The notes: generated from the letters alone by a model not told the origin. A DNA stretch of 64,000 nt from Mycoplana azooxidifex (GCF_014196765.1 NZ_JACIEE010000006.1:358963-422962), one strand, 5' to 3'. Shown: positions 27,413 through 36,537, numbered from the stretch's first letter. Made by a program: numbers and translations.

Positions 27413-28609
27413 ATGGATTCACGCATGTCAGATCCCAAGTCCGGGAGCTCTTCCACGCCGGACAGCATCCACTGGCGCTCGCTGATAGCCGCCATGGCCG
27501 CCATCGCCGCCGTCGGCATCGCGATCGGCCTCGGCCTGCCGCTGCTGAGCATCATCATGGAAAAGCGCGGCATCCCGCCGACGCTGATCGGCCTCAACTC
27601 CGCCATGGCCGGCGTCGCCTCCATGCTCTGCGCCCCGTTCACGGCGCGGCTGGCGCACAGATACAGCACCTCGTCCGTGATGGTGGCCGCCATCGTCCTT
27701 TCCGCCGCCAGTTCGCTCGGCTTCTACTACATCCAGAATTTCTGGCTCTGGTTTCCCCTGCGCATCGTCTTCCACGGGGCGACCACGATGGTCTTCATCC
27801 TCTCGGAGTTCTGGATCAACGCCGCCGCCCCGCCGCGACGGCGGGGGCTCGTGCTCGGCATCTATGCGACCGTACTGGCGCTCGGCTTCGCCAACGGCCC
27901 CCTGCTTTTCTCGCTGCTCGGCAGCGACGGTCCCCTTCCCTTCGCGGTCGGCGCCTTCGTCATCCTGCTTGCGGCGGTGCCGATCCTGATCGCCCGCAAG
28001 GAGAGCCCGGACATCGACGAGAAGCCGGAAATGCATTTCATGCGCTACATCCTGCTCGTGCCGACGGCGACGGCTGCCGTCTTCGTCTTCGGCGCGGTCC
28101 AGGTTGGCGGCCTGTCGCTGTTTCCGGTCTATGCCACCCGCGCCGGCTTCACCGAATCGCAGGCTGCTCTCCTGCTGACCGTGATGGGCGTGGGCAATTT
28201 CCTGTTCCAGATCCCGCTGGGCCTGTTGTCCGACCATATGAAGGACAGGCGGAAGCTGCTTTCCATCATGGCGCTGGTCGGCATGGTCGGCGCCGCCTCC
28301 CTGCCGCTCCTGTCGCAGAACTGGCTGCTGATGGCGGTGGTGCTGCTCTTCTGGGGCGGCTGCGTCTCCGGCCTCTACACCGTCGGCCTGAGCCACCTCG
28401 GATCGCGGCTGACCGGGGCCGACCTCGCAGCCGCCAATGCCGCCTTCATCTTCTGCTATGCGGTGGGCACCGTCGCGGGGCCGCAGGTCGTGGGCGTCGC
28501 CATCGATGTCGCCGGCGACGACGGGTTTGCCTGGTCGATTGCCTTCTTCTTCGGCCTTTATGTCGCGCTTTCCCTCGCCCGCATGGTGTTTCGGCCAAAA
28601 CGGGCTTGA
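27413..28609 (+). CDS. MFS transporter
   Basis: A protein of about 398 residues with twelve predicted helices, a major facilitator. The N-terminal half has IAIGLGLPLLSIIMEKRGIPPTLIGLNSAMAG and the loop TARLAHRYSTSSV, the second half a repeat-like PLGLLSDHMKDRRKLL loop. No substrate is indicated. The start is either ATG 27413 or ATG 27425; neither has a strong ribosome site. It follows the NUDIX gene by a few bases and may end the rnr operon. Confidence 0.87.
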   Translation: MDSRMSDPKSGSSSTPDSIHWRSLIAAMAAIAAVGIAIGLGLPLLSIIMEKRGIPPTLIGLNSAMAGVASMLCAPFTARLAHRYSTSSVMVAAIVLSAASSLGFYYIQNFWLWFPLRIVFHGATTMVFILSEFWINAAAPPRRRGLVLGIYATVLALGFANGPLLFSLLGSDGPLPFAVGAFVILLAAVPILIARKESPDIDEKPEMHFMRYILLVPTATAAVFVFGAVQVGGLSLFPVYATRAGFTESQAALLLTVMGVGNFLFQIPLGLLSDHMKDRRKLLSIMALVGMVGAASLPLLSQNWLLMAVVLLFWGGCVSGLYTVGLSHLGSRLTGADLAAANAAFIFCYAVGTVAGPQVVGVAIDVAGDDGFAWSIAFFFGLYVALSLARMVFRPKRA

Positions 28610-28711
28610 CTTTTCAGGCGCGATTCGTAGTTTCGCGCCACATTTGAAGTTCCAATGCCGTGGAACCGGACAGGTCGTCCACGGCTTCGTTTTTGTAAAG
28701 GCAGGACGACC

Positions 28712-28879
28712 ATGGCCAAGGCTACCACCATCAAGATCAAGCTGCTGTCGACGGCCGACACCGGCTCCTTCTACGTCACGACGAAGAACAGCCGCACGAT
28801 GACGGAAAAGATGACCAAGACGAAGTACGACCCGATCGCGCGCAAGCACGTCGAGTTCAAGGAAACGAAGATCAAGTAA
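28712..28879 (+). CDS. rpmG: 50S ribosomal protein L33
   Basis: A 55-residue L33 ([20 protein letters not shown]...[23 protein letters not shown]). It is the cysteine-free type, so it does not bind zinc. A clear intrinsic terminator follows 22 bases after the stop, and the upstream gap suggests its own promoter. Confidence 0.97.
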   Translation: MAKATTIKIKLLSTADTGSFYVTTKNSRTMTEKMTKTKYDPIARKHVEFKETKIK

Positions 28880-28901
28880 TCCTTGTCGCTTCGGCTATCC
28901 G

Positions 28902-28933
28902 AAAGGCGCATCGTTCCGGCGGCGCGCCTTTTT
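28902..28933 (+). terminator. Rho-independent terminator of rpmG
   Basis: AAAGGCGC pairs with GCGCCTTT over a 14-base loop and is followed by a T-rich tail (CCTTTTTCTTT), 22 bases past the rpmG stop. Confidence 0.8.
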
Positions 28934-29012
28934 CTTTGCGCCAAGCTCATGCAAGACGGCGCGCAGCACCTGGCGGAAGAACCCTCCCCGTCTGCTTGAG
29001 CCACACGAATCC

Positions 29013-29050
29013 TGAAAAGCGAAACGCCGCCTCCTTGCGGAAGCGGCGTT
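29013..29050 (-). terminator. Intrinsic terminator of the candidate small RNA
   Basis: A perfect 12-base-pair stem with one G-T pair and a GNRA-type GCAA loop, followed on the minus strand by TCGCTTTTC. On the plus strand the hairpin is followed by GATCGGGGG, so only minus-strand termination fits. Confidence 0.65.
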
Positions 29051-29118
29051 GATCGGGGGCCGGCTGGGGAAGACAACGGCACGAGGATTCCGTTTATGTC
29101 GTCACCAGCCGGCCAACC
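29013..29118 (-). ncRNA. Candidate small RNA with its own terminator
   Basis: On the minus strand two strong hairpins follow each other. The first pairs GGCCGGCTGG with CCAGCCGGCC (29058-29114), extended inside by GACGAC with GTTGTC and AACGG with CCGTT. The second is a 12-base-pair stem (AACGCCGCTTCC / GGAGGCGGCGTT) closed by a GCAA tetraloop and followed by TCGCTTTTC, a good intrinsic terminator at 29013-29050. No reading frame is served: pleD ends over 600 bases upstream and rpmG is on the other strand. The 5' end is a guess. Confidence 0.5.
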
Positions 29119-29664
29119 CCACGACCCAGGAGATGCGGCGGACCTAGCATCATGGGGTAACTGGCGGCGGACTTTTCGCCCGCCTTTCCATAAAGATCGC
29201 GCGGAACTGGAAAAAAATCAATAAAATCTTGCGCGCTGCTGCCACAGTGTCAGCCGCGATGGTTAAGCCGTTCACCTGCACCAAGGGGATTCAGGCGAAG
29301 AAAACGCAATTTACAGCAACAGTTCCGTGTGCCCCACTCAACAACCCGCAGATGCATGTCTTCCGGCAAGGATGACTTGACGTTAGGTAAGCCCCAATTA
29401 CCTCGTCACCAGAAGACCTTGAATACATTAGCAAACCCAAACAATAATATAAATTGCCAAAAGTAGCCCTTTGGACACTATTTTTGCGGCGCGCTGGAGC
29501 CGCCGAGCCGGCAAGACTTGTGCATCGCGGCGCGCCCCGAAAATTGACGCTGTGTCATTTTTCACCCAAATGAGGGGCTGAAAATCTGTGGATAAGTGAA
29601 TTTGGCGGGGAGACTGTGTCGCTGTCGCCACGATTCGGTAGACCGAACCTGATCGCGGTGCGCT
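29119..29664. other. AT-rich convergent intergenic region with a DnaA-box match
   Basis: No gene was found between the candidate small RNA and the pleD stop. The stretch is unusually AT-rich for this genome around 29200-29230 and 29400-29460. TTGAAT at 29419 followed by TATAAA-like sequence could be a plus-strand promoter, but nothing obvious is transcribed from it. TGTGGATAA at 29587-29595 is a perfect match to the DnaA box (reverse of TTATCCACA). Confidence 0.4.
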
Positions 29665-31032
29665 TCAGGCCGCGGCGGCGACGACGCGGTTGCGGCCGGC
29701 GCGCTTGGCTTCATAGAGGGCATTGTCTGCCCGCTTCAGGAGCGTATCGGGCGAATCCCCCTGCGGCAGCAACGAAGCGATGCCGATCGAGGCGGTGACC
29801 GTGAGCGGCGCTCCCCCGCCCGAAATGCGGAAAGGCTGCTCCTCGATCGTCATGCGCAGCCGCTCGGCGACCGCGGCAGCGGTTTCCGCCGACGTATCGG
29901 GCATCAGCAGCACGAATTCCTCCCCGCCATAACGGCAGGCGAGATCGGCGCCCCGCACCGCGGTGCGCAGCCGATTGGCGAACTCGCGCAGGACCGCATC
30001 GCCGACGTCGTGGCCGTAGGTGTCGTTGATCAGCTTGAAGCGGTCGATGTCGGTCATGCAGATCGACATCTGCCGCCCCCGCGCCACGGAACGATCGATC
30101 AGCAGCTTCAGGTGGCTGTCGAGATAGCGCCGGTTATGGAGGCCCGTCAGTCCGTCGGTCACGGCGAGCTCGATCGTCTGCTTCACGCTGGCGCGCAGGC
30201 GGTCGTTGTAGCGCTTGCGCCGGATCTGCGTGAGGCTCCGCGCCAGCAATTCGTTGGCGTCGACGGGCCGCATGAGATAGTCGGTGACGCCGAGATCGAG
30301 GGCGCGCACGATCATGTCGTCGTCACCCTGCTCGGCAATCAGCAGGATGGGAAGGAACCGCGTCCGCTCCAGCGATCGGAGCTGCGAGCAAAGCCGAAGC
30401 GGATCGTAGTCGCTGAAATTGGCATTGACGATGACGAGTTCGAAGGGATGCTCGGCGGCATCGAACAGCGCCGCCTGCGGATCCGACATGCAGGTGACGT
30501 CGGCGATCGGCTTCAACGCACGGACGATGCGCTCCTGCGAACTGGCCCGGCCATCGACGAGCAGGACAGAGCCGGGCTCGTCGCCGATCGCGGCACCAAG
30601 CCCCGTCTCCACCCCGATCGCCTCTGCCGTGGCAGCGCGCACGCGCAACTCGTCGGTCAGCGTTTTCAGCCGGACGAGGCTCTTGACGCGCGACATCAGT
30701 TGCAGGTCGTTGACGGGCTTGGTGAGAAAATCGTCGGCACCGGCCTTCAGGCCCCGCACCCGGTCGGACGGCTGGTCCAGCGCCGTCACCATGACGACCG
30801 GAATATGGGCCGTGCGCGGGCTTTCCTTCAGCCGCTCGCAGACCTCGAAGCCGTCGATCCCCGGCATCATGACGTCGAGGAGGATGAGGTCCACCTGCGT
30901 CCGCTCGCAGATCGCCAGCGCATCGTAGCCGTTGTCCGCCGTCAGAACGTCGAAGTACTCCGCCAGAAGCCGGGCTTCCAGGAGCTTCACGTTTGCGGGG
31001 ATATCGTCAACGACGAGGATGCGCGCGGTCAT
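29665..31032 (-). CDS. pleD: PleD-type response regulator, diguanylate cyclase
   Basis: A 455-residue protein with two receiver domains and a GGDEF domain that makes cyclic di-GMP. Receiver 1 has VDDIPANVKLLEARLL and the phospho-acceptor Asp in DLILLDVMMPGIDGF (Asp53). Receiver 2 has LVIVNANFSDYD, so the acceptor is replaced by Asn and the domain is an adaptor. The GGEEF active site is near residue 370, preceded by RGAD, an RxxD inhibitory site for product feedback. It lies 16 bases after divK, the conserved alphaproteobacterial cell-cycle pair. Confidence 0.96.
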   Translation of the reverse strand: MTARILVVDDIPANVKLLEARLLAEYFDVLTADNGYDALAICERTQVDLILLDVMMPGIDGFEVCERLKESPRTAHIPVVMVTALDQPSDRVRGLKAGADDFLTKPVNDLQLMSRVKSLVRLKTLTDELRVRAATAEAIGVETGLGAAIGDEPGSVLLVDGRASSQERIVRALKPIADVTCMSDPQAALFDAAEHPFELVIVNANFSDYDPLRLCSQLRSLERTRFLPILLIAEQGDDDMIVRALDLGVTDYLMRPVDANELLARSLTQIRRKRYNDRLRASVKQTIELAVTDGLTGLHNRRYLDSHLKLLIDRSVARGRQMSICMTDIDRFKLINDTYGHDVGDAVLREFANRLRTAVRGADLACRYGGEEFVLLMPDTSAETAAAVAERLRMTIEEQPFRISGGGAPLTVTASIGIASLLPQGDSPDTLLKRADNALYEAKRAGRNRVVAAAA

Positions 31033-31048
31033 CTATCGGAATCCAGCC

Positions 31049-31420
31049 TCATGCGTCACCCAGGTAGGTCTTGATGGTCTCGATGAACTTCGGAACCGAT
31101 ATCGGCTTTGACACGTAGGCCTCGCAGCCGCCCTGGCGGATGCGCTCCTCGTCGCCCTTCATGGCAAAGGCGGTGACGGCAATGACGGGGATGACGTGCA
31201 GTTCGTCGTCTTCCTTCAGCCACTTCGTCACCTCCAGCCCGGAGACTTCCGGAAGCTGGATGTCCATCAGGATCAGGTCGGGGCGATAGCGGCGCGCGAG
31301 GTCCAGCGCCTCCATGCCGTTGCGGGTCTGGATGGTGGTGTAGCCCGAGGCCTCGATGAGGTCACGGAAGAGCTTCATGTTAAGCTCGTTGTCCTCGACT
31401 ATCATCACTTGCTTCGGCAT
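31049..31420 (-). CDS. divK: Single-domain cell-cycle response regulator DivK
   Basis: A 123-residue stand-alone receiver domain. [22 protein letters not shown], the phospho-acceptor Asp53 in [31 protein letters not shown] and the conserved Lys in AYVSKPISV are all typical of DivK. In Caulobacter and rhizobia, phosphorylated DivK acts through DivL/CckA to lower CtrA activity and couples division to polarity. The ATG at 31420 gives the family length. It is followed by pleD. Confidence 0.96.
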   Translation of the reverse strand: MPKQVMIVEDNELNMKLFRDLIEASGYTTIQTRNGMEALDLARRYRPDLILMDIQLPEVSGLEVTKWLKEDDELHVIPVIAVTAFAMKGDEERIRQGGCEAYVSKPISVPKFIETIKTYLGDA

Positions 31421-31561
31421 CACGTGTCCCTGCCCCTCGCTCCAGCCTTGCAACACCTCTGGAGATATATAAGTTGCCGTAATACCGACTTCACCCAGCG
31501 CGATCCTCGCGACAGTAGCGGCATTTGGTTGACTAAAAGGTAACTTTTCCGGGAAATTGCC

Positions 31562-31862
31562 ATGCAAAGCCAAAAAGATACATCGGCCCAGGACGCCGAA
31601 TCGACGGCGATCGCCGTGCTTGCCTGGCTCGCCGGCGAACCGGAGCTCCTGTCCCGTTTTCTGTCGCTCACCGGCATGGACCCGGCCGGGCTGCGCGCGG
31701 CGGCCGGCGATCGCGGCTTCCTTTCCGGCCTGCTTGATTTCCTCATGGGCCACGAGCCGACGCTGATGGCCTTCTGCGAGGCGACCGGGGCGACGCCCGA
31801 ACGGGTGGGTGCGGGCGCATGCGCTGCTGTCGGGCGCGGGTGCTGCGGGCGACTGGTCATGA
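31562..31862 (+). pseudogene. DUF3572 protein, apparent 1-base frameshift
   Basis: The first 80 residues ([40 protein letters not shown]) match DUF3572, a small rhizobial family. At GAACGGGTGGGTGCGGG (31798-31814) one extra G appears. Removing it gives [20 protein letters not shown] and a TGA at 31860-31862 that overlaps the next ATG in the usual ATGA manner. As written, the frame instead runs on in-frame into the downstream gene and would make a 329-residue fusion with an odd Cys/Gly-rich linker. It could be a real fusion, a lesion or a base-call error. Confidence 0.65.
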
Positions 31863-32551
31863 CCGCCCAGTCCAACATCGTGCCACCCGGCATCGTGCCG
31901 CCCGGCACGGTCCCGCTCGACCACATCCGGCTGGCCGACCGGCCGCTCCTGGTCTGCGACGTCGACGAGGTGGTGCTGGAATATCTCTCGCCGCTCGACG
32001 CCTTCCTGCGCTCGCGCGGCCACGAACTCCTGCCGCGCTCCTTCCGCCTGCACGGCAACATCGTCGACAGCCAAACGGGCGAAGCCGTGCTGGACGCGGC
32101 CATAAAGGCCCTGCAGGAGGATTTCTTCGCCACGCAGGACGAATGGCAGAAGCCGGCCGAACTCGCGGTGGAAACGCTGGCCGCGCTCGGAAAGGACGCC
32201 GACATCGTGTTCCTGACGGCGATGCCGCCACGTCACGCCGAGGTGCGCCGCCGGCTGCTCCACCGTTTCGGGCTGGACTTTCCGATGGTGGCCACGGAGA
32301 CGGCGAAAGGCCCGGTGGTCCGGGCGCTGCACGGAGGGCGCCCGCTCCCGCTCGCCTTCGTCGACGACATCCACTCCAATCACCATTCGGTGCGCGAACA
32401 CGTGCCGGATGCCCTTCTGCTGCGGCTGATGGCCAACCAGGTGTTTCTTGCCATGGCGCCGGATCCCGGCGAACACATCATCCCTGCGCACGACTGGCGC
32501 GATGCCGAACGGCGGATCCGTGCCCACTTCGAAAGCTTTGCCGGCAGATGA
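31859..32551 (+). CDS. HAD-like hydrolase family protein
   Basis: A 230-residue protein starting [18 protein letters not shown]. The first HAD-type motif is [20 protein letters not shown] (D-x-D near residue 32), a second region is [19 protein letters not shown], and the acidic motif is [15 protein letters not shown]. This suggests a phosphatase-like or nuclease-like HAD enzyme, but no substrate is known. It begins inside the ATGA overlap with the DUF3572 gene, and because of the frameshift there the two read as one continuous frame. Confidence 0.75.
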   Translation: MTAQSNIVPPGIVPPGTVPLDHIRLADRPLLVCDVDEVVLEYLSPLDAFLRSRGHELLPRSFRLHGNIVDSQTGEAVLDAAIKALQEDFFATQDEWQKPAELAVETLAALGKDADIVFLTAMPPRHAEVRRRLLHRFGLDFPMVATETAKGPVVRALHGGRPLPLAFVDDIHSNHHSVREHVPDALLLRLMANQVFLAMAPDPGEHIIPAHDWRDAERRIRAHFESFAGR

Positions 32552-32669
32552 CGCACCCGCGCGACACCGGCGGGCCGGTGCTGCGGCAGTGCGGCATGTG
32601 AGGCGGCTTTCCATGCGCTCCTCGCTGGATGGGCTTGAGACTCGCGAGTTTAGAGGCTAATCTGCGAAT

Positions 32670-32684
32670 GTTCAATATTTGTTC
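32670..32684 (+). promoter_or_regulatory. SOS (LexA) box of dinB
   Basis: GTTC-AATATTT-GTTC is a perfect match to the alphaproteobacterial LexA site GTTC-N7-GTTC. It ends 5 bases before the dinB start codon, so LexA bound here would block the 5' end of the gene. Confidence 0.85.
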
Positions 32685-32689
32685 CAGAG

Positions 32690-33976
32690 ATGCAGCCAGA
32701 CGAGACGCGCCATCCGGGTTTCTGCCGCGACTGCCTGACGGGGCAATCCGCGGGCATTCGACGCTGCAAGCAGTGCGGCAGCCCGCGCCTCGTCTACCAT
32801 GACGAACTTTATCAGCTGACGCTCGCCCATATCGATTGCGATGCCTTCTACGCCTCGGTCGAGAAACGCGACAATCCGGAACTCGCCGACAAGCCGGTGA
32901 TCATCGGTGGCGGGAAGCGCGGCGTCGTCTCCACCGCCTGCTACATCGCCCGCATCCACGGCGTGCGCTCGGCGATGCCGATGTTCAAGGCGCTGGAGGC
33001 CTGCCCACAGGCGGTCGTGATCAAGCCGGACATGGAGAAATACGTCCGCGTCGGCCGCCAGATCCGCACCATGATGCAGGATCTGACGCCGCTGGTTCAG
33101 CCGCTGTCGATCGACGAGGCCTTCCTGGAGCTGAAAGGCACCGAGCGGCTGCATCACGACCCGCCGGCCCGCGTGCTTGCCCGTTTCGCCCGCCGCGTCG
33201 AACAGGAGGTCGGGATCACGATCTCGGTGGGGCTCTCCTATTGCAAGTTCCTCGCCAAGGTCGCCTCCGACCTGCAGAAGCCGCGCGGGTTCTCGATCAT
33301 CGGACAGGCCGAGGCGCTGGAATTCCTGCGCACGAAGCCGGTACGGCTGATCTGGGGCGTCGGCAAGGCCTTTGCCGAGACGCTGGAGCGCGACGGGATC
33401 CGCGACATCGGCCAGTTGCAGACGATGGAGGAGACCGATCTGATGCGCCGCTACGGCGTCATGGGCAGGCGGCTCTACCACCTCTCGCGCGGCCAGGACG
33501 ACCGCGAGGTGCACCTGAACGACGCGGCCAAGAGCGTTTCCTCGGAAACCACCTTCTTCGACGACATCTCCGCCTATGACGACCTCGTCACCCACCTGCG
33601 CGGGCTCAGCGAACAGGTGGCCGCTCGGCTGCGCAAGGCGGGCGTCGCCGGCCAGACCGTGGTGCTGAAGCTCAAGACCGCGGACTTCAAGGGCCGAACC
33701 CGCAACCGCAAGCTCGAGGATCCGACCATGCTCGCCGACCGGATCTTCCGCATCGGCATCGAGCTTCTGAAGAAGGAAGCGGACGGGACGAAGTTCCGCC
33801 TGATCGGCATCGGTGTCAGCGATCTTTGCGACCCGCAGCGCGCCGATCCGCCGGACCTCGTCGATCCGCAGGCAGGCCGCCGCGCGGCTGCGGAGGCCGC
33901 CATCAACACGCTGCGCGACAAGTTCGGCACGAAGAGCGTGGAGACCGGCTACACCTTCGGCAAGGGCCGCAGATAG
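32690..33976 (+). CDS. dinB: DNA polymerase IV (Y family) with N-terminal zinc ribbon
   Basis: A 428-residue translesion polymerase. Catalytic motifs are [19 protein letters not shown] near residue 46, the [19 protein letters not shown] segment and [10 protein letters not shown] near residue 145, followed by a helix-hairpin-helix and the little finger domain. The first 35 residues add [20 protein letters not shown], a four-cysteine zinc ribbon found in rhizobial copies. A perfect SOS box lies just upstream, so it is DNA-damage induced. The SOS box sits where a ribosome site would be, so a leaderless message is possible. Confidence 0.95.
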   Translation: MQPDETRHPGFCRDCLTGQSAGIRRCKQCGSPRLVYHDELYQLTLAHIDCDAFYASVEKRDNPELADKPVIIGGGKRGVVSTACYIARIHGVRSAMPMFKALEACPQAVVIKPDMEKYVRVGRQIRTMMQDLTPLVQPLSIDEAFLELKGTERLHHDPPARVLARFARRVEQEVGITISVGLSYCKFLAKVASDLQKPRGFSIIGQAEALEFLRTKPVRLIWGVGKAFAETLERDGIRDIGQLQTMEETDLMRRYGVMGRRLYHLSRGQDDREVHLNDAAKSVSSETTFFDDISAYDDLVTHLRGLSEQVAARLRKAGVAGQTVVLKLKTADFKGRTRNRKLEDPTMLADRIFRIGIELLKKEADGTKFRLIGIGVSDLCDPQRADPPDLVDPQAGRRAAAEAAINTLRDKFGTKSVETGYTFGKGRR

Positions 33977-34062
33977 CACGCCCTGCCGGGCATAAAAGGA
34001 TTCCTTAAAATCCAGGGTCTATCCTCGGCGCCTTCCCACGTATTGCGTCAAGGACGGGAAAC

Positions 34063-35379
34063 ATGCTTTTGCGCCTCGCAGCCGGGTTCGGCCTCATCGC
34101 CTTCCTCTCCTCCACGGCACTTGCCGGAACGATCGAGGGGCCGCTGCAGATCATCGTCTCGCGGGACCAGCAGACACTGAAGGTCTATGACGGCGACACC
34201 GTCGTCGCGAGCTCGAACGTGTCCAGCGGCAAGGAGGGGCATGCGACCCCCACCGGCATCTTCTCTATCCTGGAGAAGAAGCGCATGCACCATTCCAACA
34301 TCTACGACGACGCCCCCATGCCGTTCATGCAGCGGCTGACCTGGTCCGGGATCGCCCTGCACGCATCCGGCCACGTGCCGTCCTATCCGGCCTCGCACGG
34401 CTGCGTGCGCATGCCGGACGATTTCGCCCGGATGCTCTATCGCCTGACCCGGCGCGGCGGCCACGTCCTCGTCAACAGCGCCGACGTCGCACCGCACCGC
34501 GTGGAGCACCCCGCCCTCTTCCAACCCGAAGACGCCGAGCCGGAGGGCCAATTGCTCTCCGACGCCCCCTTGCGCCCGACGATACCGGGCCCGACCATAC
34601 CAGGCCCGACCGGCGGCAGCGTCGAGGTGGCCATGCGCGTCGCCGCACCGCCGGCGCAGGCAATGCCCGTCCACCGGCCGTCCGGCGACCCGGTCCGCAT
34701 CCTGATCACGCGGGCGACGGCGCGCGACACGCTGAAGGACCTGCAGACCCTCCTCGGCGAACTCGGCCATGACGCAGGCGTGCCCGATGGCGTGGCAGGC
34801 CTGCAGACCACTTTTGCCATCAAGGCATTCCAGACCGCGGAAGGGATGCCGGCCGACGGAGCGGTGACCCCGGCGCTGGTCGAGGCCGTCTTCCGCAAGG
34901 CCGGGCGCGGCCTGCCGGCAAACGGCAGGCTGTCGGTCCGCAAGGAATTCGTGACCCTGCTGGAAGCGCCGGTGACGATCCGCAACGAGGCCGCCGAACT
35001 CGGCACGCATTTCCTGCTCGCCCGCACCTCTGCCGGCGGCAACGACCTCGACTGGTTCGGGGTGACGATGGACAACGCGCTTGCGACCCCGACGCGCAAG
35101 CGCCTCGGCATCGTCGAGCCCGGCTCGTTCGAGGCTCGCGCGGCGGATCCGATCCTGGAAGCGCTGGGTCGGATCGACATTGCCGCGGACGTGCGCGGCG
35201 AGATCGAGGGTCTGGTCGGTGACGGTGCCTCGCTGACGATCACCGACACCGGCACCGAAGGCGAAACGGGCAAGGGCACCGACTTCATCACGCTGACGCG
35301 CCCCGGCCCGTATGGATCGGGATATGCATCCTCGAGCGCCCGGTGGAAGAAGGAGTCCTCGATCGTCGTGGTCGAGTGA
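34063..35379 (+). CDS. L,D-transpeptidase with peptidoglycan-binding domain
   Basis: A 438-residue exported protein with a signal peptide (LAAGFGLIAFLSSTALA). The YkuD domain follows (residues 25-145), with the catalytic motif HASGHVPSYPASHGCVRMP containing the active Cys. A linker with the tandem PTIPGP repeat leads to a peptidoglycan-binding-like domain near residue 220 (DTLKDLQTLLGELGHDAGVPDG). Such enzymes make 3-3 cross-links or attach proteins to peptidoglycan in the periplasm. Rhizobia rely strongly on L,D-cross-links. It is monocistronic, after dinB. Confidence 0.9.
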   Translation: MLLRLAAGFGLIAFLSSTALAGTIEGPLQIIVSRDQQTLKVYDGDTVVASSNVSSGKEGHATPTGIFSILEKKRMHHSNIYDDAPMPFMQRLTWSGIALHASGHVPSYPASHGCVRMPDDFARMLYRLTRRGGHVLVNSADVAPHRVEHPALFQPEDAEPEGQLLSDAPLRPTIPGPTIPGPTGGSVEVAMRVAAPPAQAMPVHRPSGDPVRILITRATARDTLKDLQTLLGELGHDAGVPDGVAGLQTTFAIKAFQTAEGMPADGAVTPALVEAVFRKAGRGLPANGRLSVRKEFVTLLEAPVTIRNEAAELGTHFLLARTSAGGNDLDWFGVTMDNALATPTRKRLGIVEPGSFEARAADPILEALGRIDIAADVRGEIEGLVGDGASLTITDTGTEGETGKGTDFITLTRPGPYGSGYASSSARWKKESSIVVVE

Positions 35380-35411
35380 ATCGGGCGGGCTGAAGCCTCT
35401 GCGCTGCGGCC

Positions 35412-36161
35412 TCAGGCCTTCGGATGGTTCGGCGCGAACTCTGCCACGAGCTCATGGCTTTCGCCCGGATAGGTCAGCCGCACATGCGTCACGTAGGCGC
35501 CGCCGCTCCAGGTCCGGCGCTCGATGACGAGGCAGGCCGCGCCTTCCGGGATGTGAAGCAGGTCGGCGACGCGCCGGTCGGCGGCAACGGCGCGGATGCG
35601 ATGCTCGGCAGCGCTCCACGGCACCTGGCTGAGCAGCCACTGGCCCGGCGGCGCCTGCTCGAATCCCTCCCCGGACGCCTCCGGCACAGCAGAAAGGCTG
35701 ATCAGGCGCTCCTCCAGGCAGAAGGGACGCGCACCGGCATGATGGACGACGACGAGGTCGACGACCCTGGCGCCGGCGGGCAGGTCCAGCAGCTTGCGGT
35801 CCGCGGCCCGCGCCGTTCGCTCCGAGCGGGAAAGCCGCTCATAGCGATAGGCCAGCCCCAGCGAGCGCACCTCCGCCTCGATGTCGTGGATCTCCAGGAC
35901 GGCCGACTGCGCATGCGGGCGGGTGACGAAGCTTCCCGACTTGCGCCGGCGCTCGATCAGGCCGCGCTTGACCAGCTCCGTCAGCGCCTTGTTGACGGTC
36001 ATGCGCGAGCAGCCGTACTGCGCGGTCAACTCGTGCTCGAAGGGTATGCGGTATCCCGGCGGCCATTCGCCGGACATGATCCGGCCCTCGACGTCCTCCA
36101 GGATACGCCGATGCAGCGACGGCTCCTTCGGCGTCAGTGCAGGATCGGTGGTGTTGTCCAT
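35412..36161 (-). CDS. hutC: Histidine utilisation repressor HutC (GntR family)
   Basis: A 249-residue GntR/HutC regulator. The winged helix is EDVEGRIMSGEWPPGYRIPF...YGCSRMTVNKALTELVKRGLIERRRKSGSFV (residues about 20-80), and the UTRA ligand domain follows. HutC binds urocanate and releases the hut operator. The ATG at 36161 (MDNTTDPALTPKEPSLHRRI) is the usual start. It is separated from the hut structural genes by a FloR-like exporter gene. Confidence 0.93.
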   Translation of the reverse strand: MDNTTDPALTPKEPSLHRRILEDVEGRIMSGEWPPGYRIPFEHELTAQYGCSRMTVNKALTELVKRGLIERRRKSGSFVTRPHAQSAVLEIHDIEAEVRSLGLAYRYERLSRSERTARAADRKLLDLPAGARVVDLVVVHHAGARPFCLEERLISLSAVPEASGEGFEQAPPGQWLLSQVPWSAAEHRIRAVAADRRVADLLHIPEGAACLVIERRTWSGGAYVTHVRLTYPGESHELVAEFAPNHPKA

Positions 36162-36403
36162 GCCCCTGTTCCATCCGCATTCTTCGGGCGCGCTATGCTT
36201 CGCAAGACGTGACCGTCGGTCGCTACGACGAACGTCGCCGCTGCCGGCCATGGTGTACGCGCGACGCCACAGACCGAAGCATCACGATTCTGGGCCCGCC
36301 TGCAACCGCAGCAGTGCAAAACGGCACATAGCGAAGGCGCCTTGCGGCGCTAGAGCTCATCAGATAGAGGTTAGCCCTTCATTTCAGATGTGAGGTCATC
36401 GGC
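36162..36403. other. Divergent spacer between hutC and the FloR-like leader
   Basis: This holds the upstream region of hutC and, on the other strand, the promoter and 5' leader start of the exporter gene. No HutC-like palindrome and no coding sequence was seen. GAGG at 36392-36395 is the ribosome site for the leader peptide at 36404. Confidence 0.4.
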
Positions 36404-36433
36404 ATGGGAGCCGGCAAGTCATCAGACAAATAA
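36404..36433 (+). CDS. Nine-residue leader peptide of the FloR/CmlA-like exporter
   Basis: A short frame, MGAGKSSDK followed by TAA, has a good ribosome site (GAGG, 8 bases upstream). The cmlA leader, which mediates chloramphenicol-inducible translational attenuation, is also nine residues long, MSTSKNADK. Length and the K-x-x-D-K end match. A drug-stalled ribosome on this leader would disturb the hairpin that begins at the next base after the stop. Confidence 0.6.
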   Translation: MGAGKSSDK

Positions 36434-36507
36434 GCCGCAACAACATTTTCGTTGTTGCGGCGTTCTGTAAGGCCAATCTCATCCGATTGCTGACGAGCAG
36501 ACGCCGC
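36434..36507 (+). promoter_or_regulatory. Translational attenuator hairpins upstream of the FloR-like gene
   Basis: GCCGCAACAAC (36434-36444) pairs perfectly with GTTGTTGCGGC (36451-36461) over a 6-base loop, immediately after the leader stop. GCGGCGTTCTG (36457-36467) can instead pair, with one bulge, with CAGACGCCGC (36498-36507), so the two structures exclude each other. This fits an attenuator of the cmlA kind; which form exposes the exporter start was not worked out. Confidence 0.55.
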
Positions 36508-36537
36508 CGGTTTCTCTAATCGAGCGGTTGATTCGTC

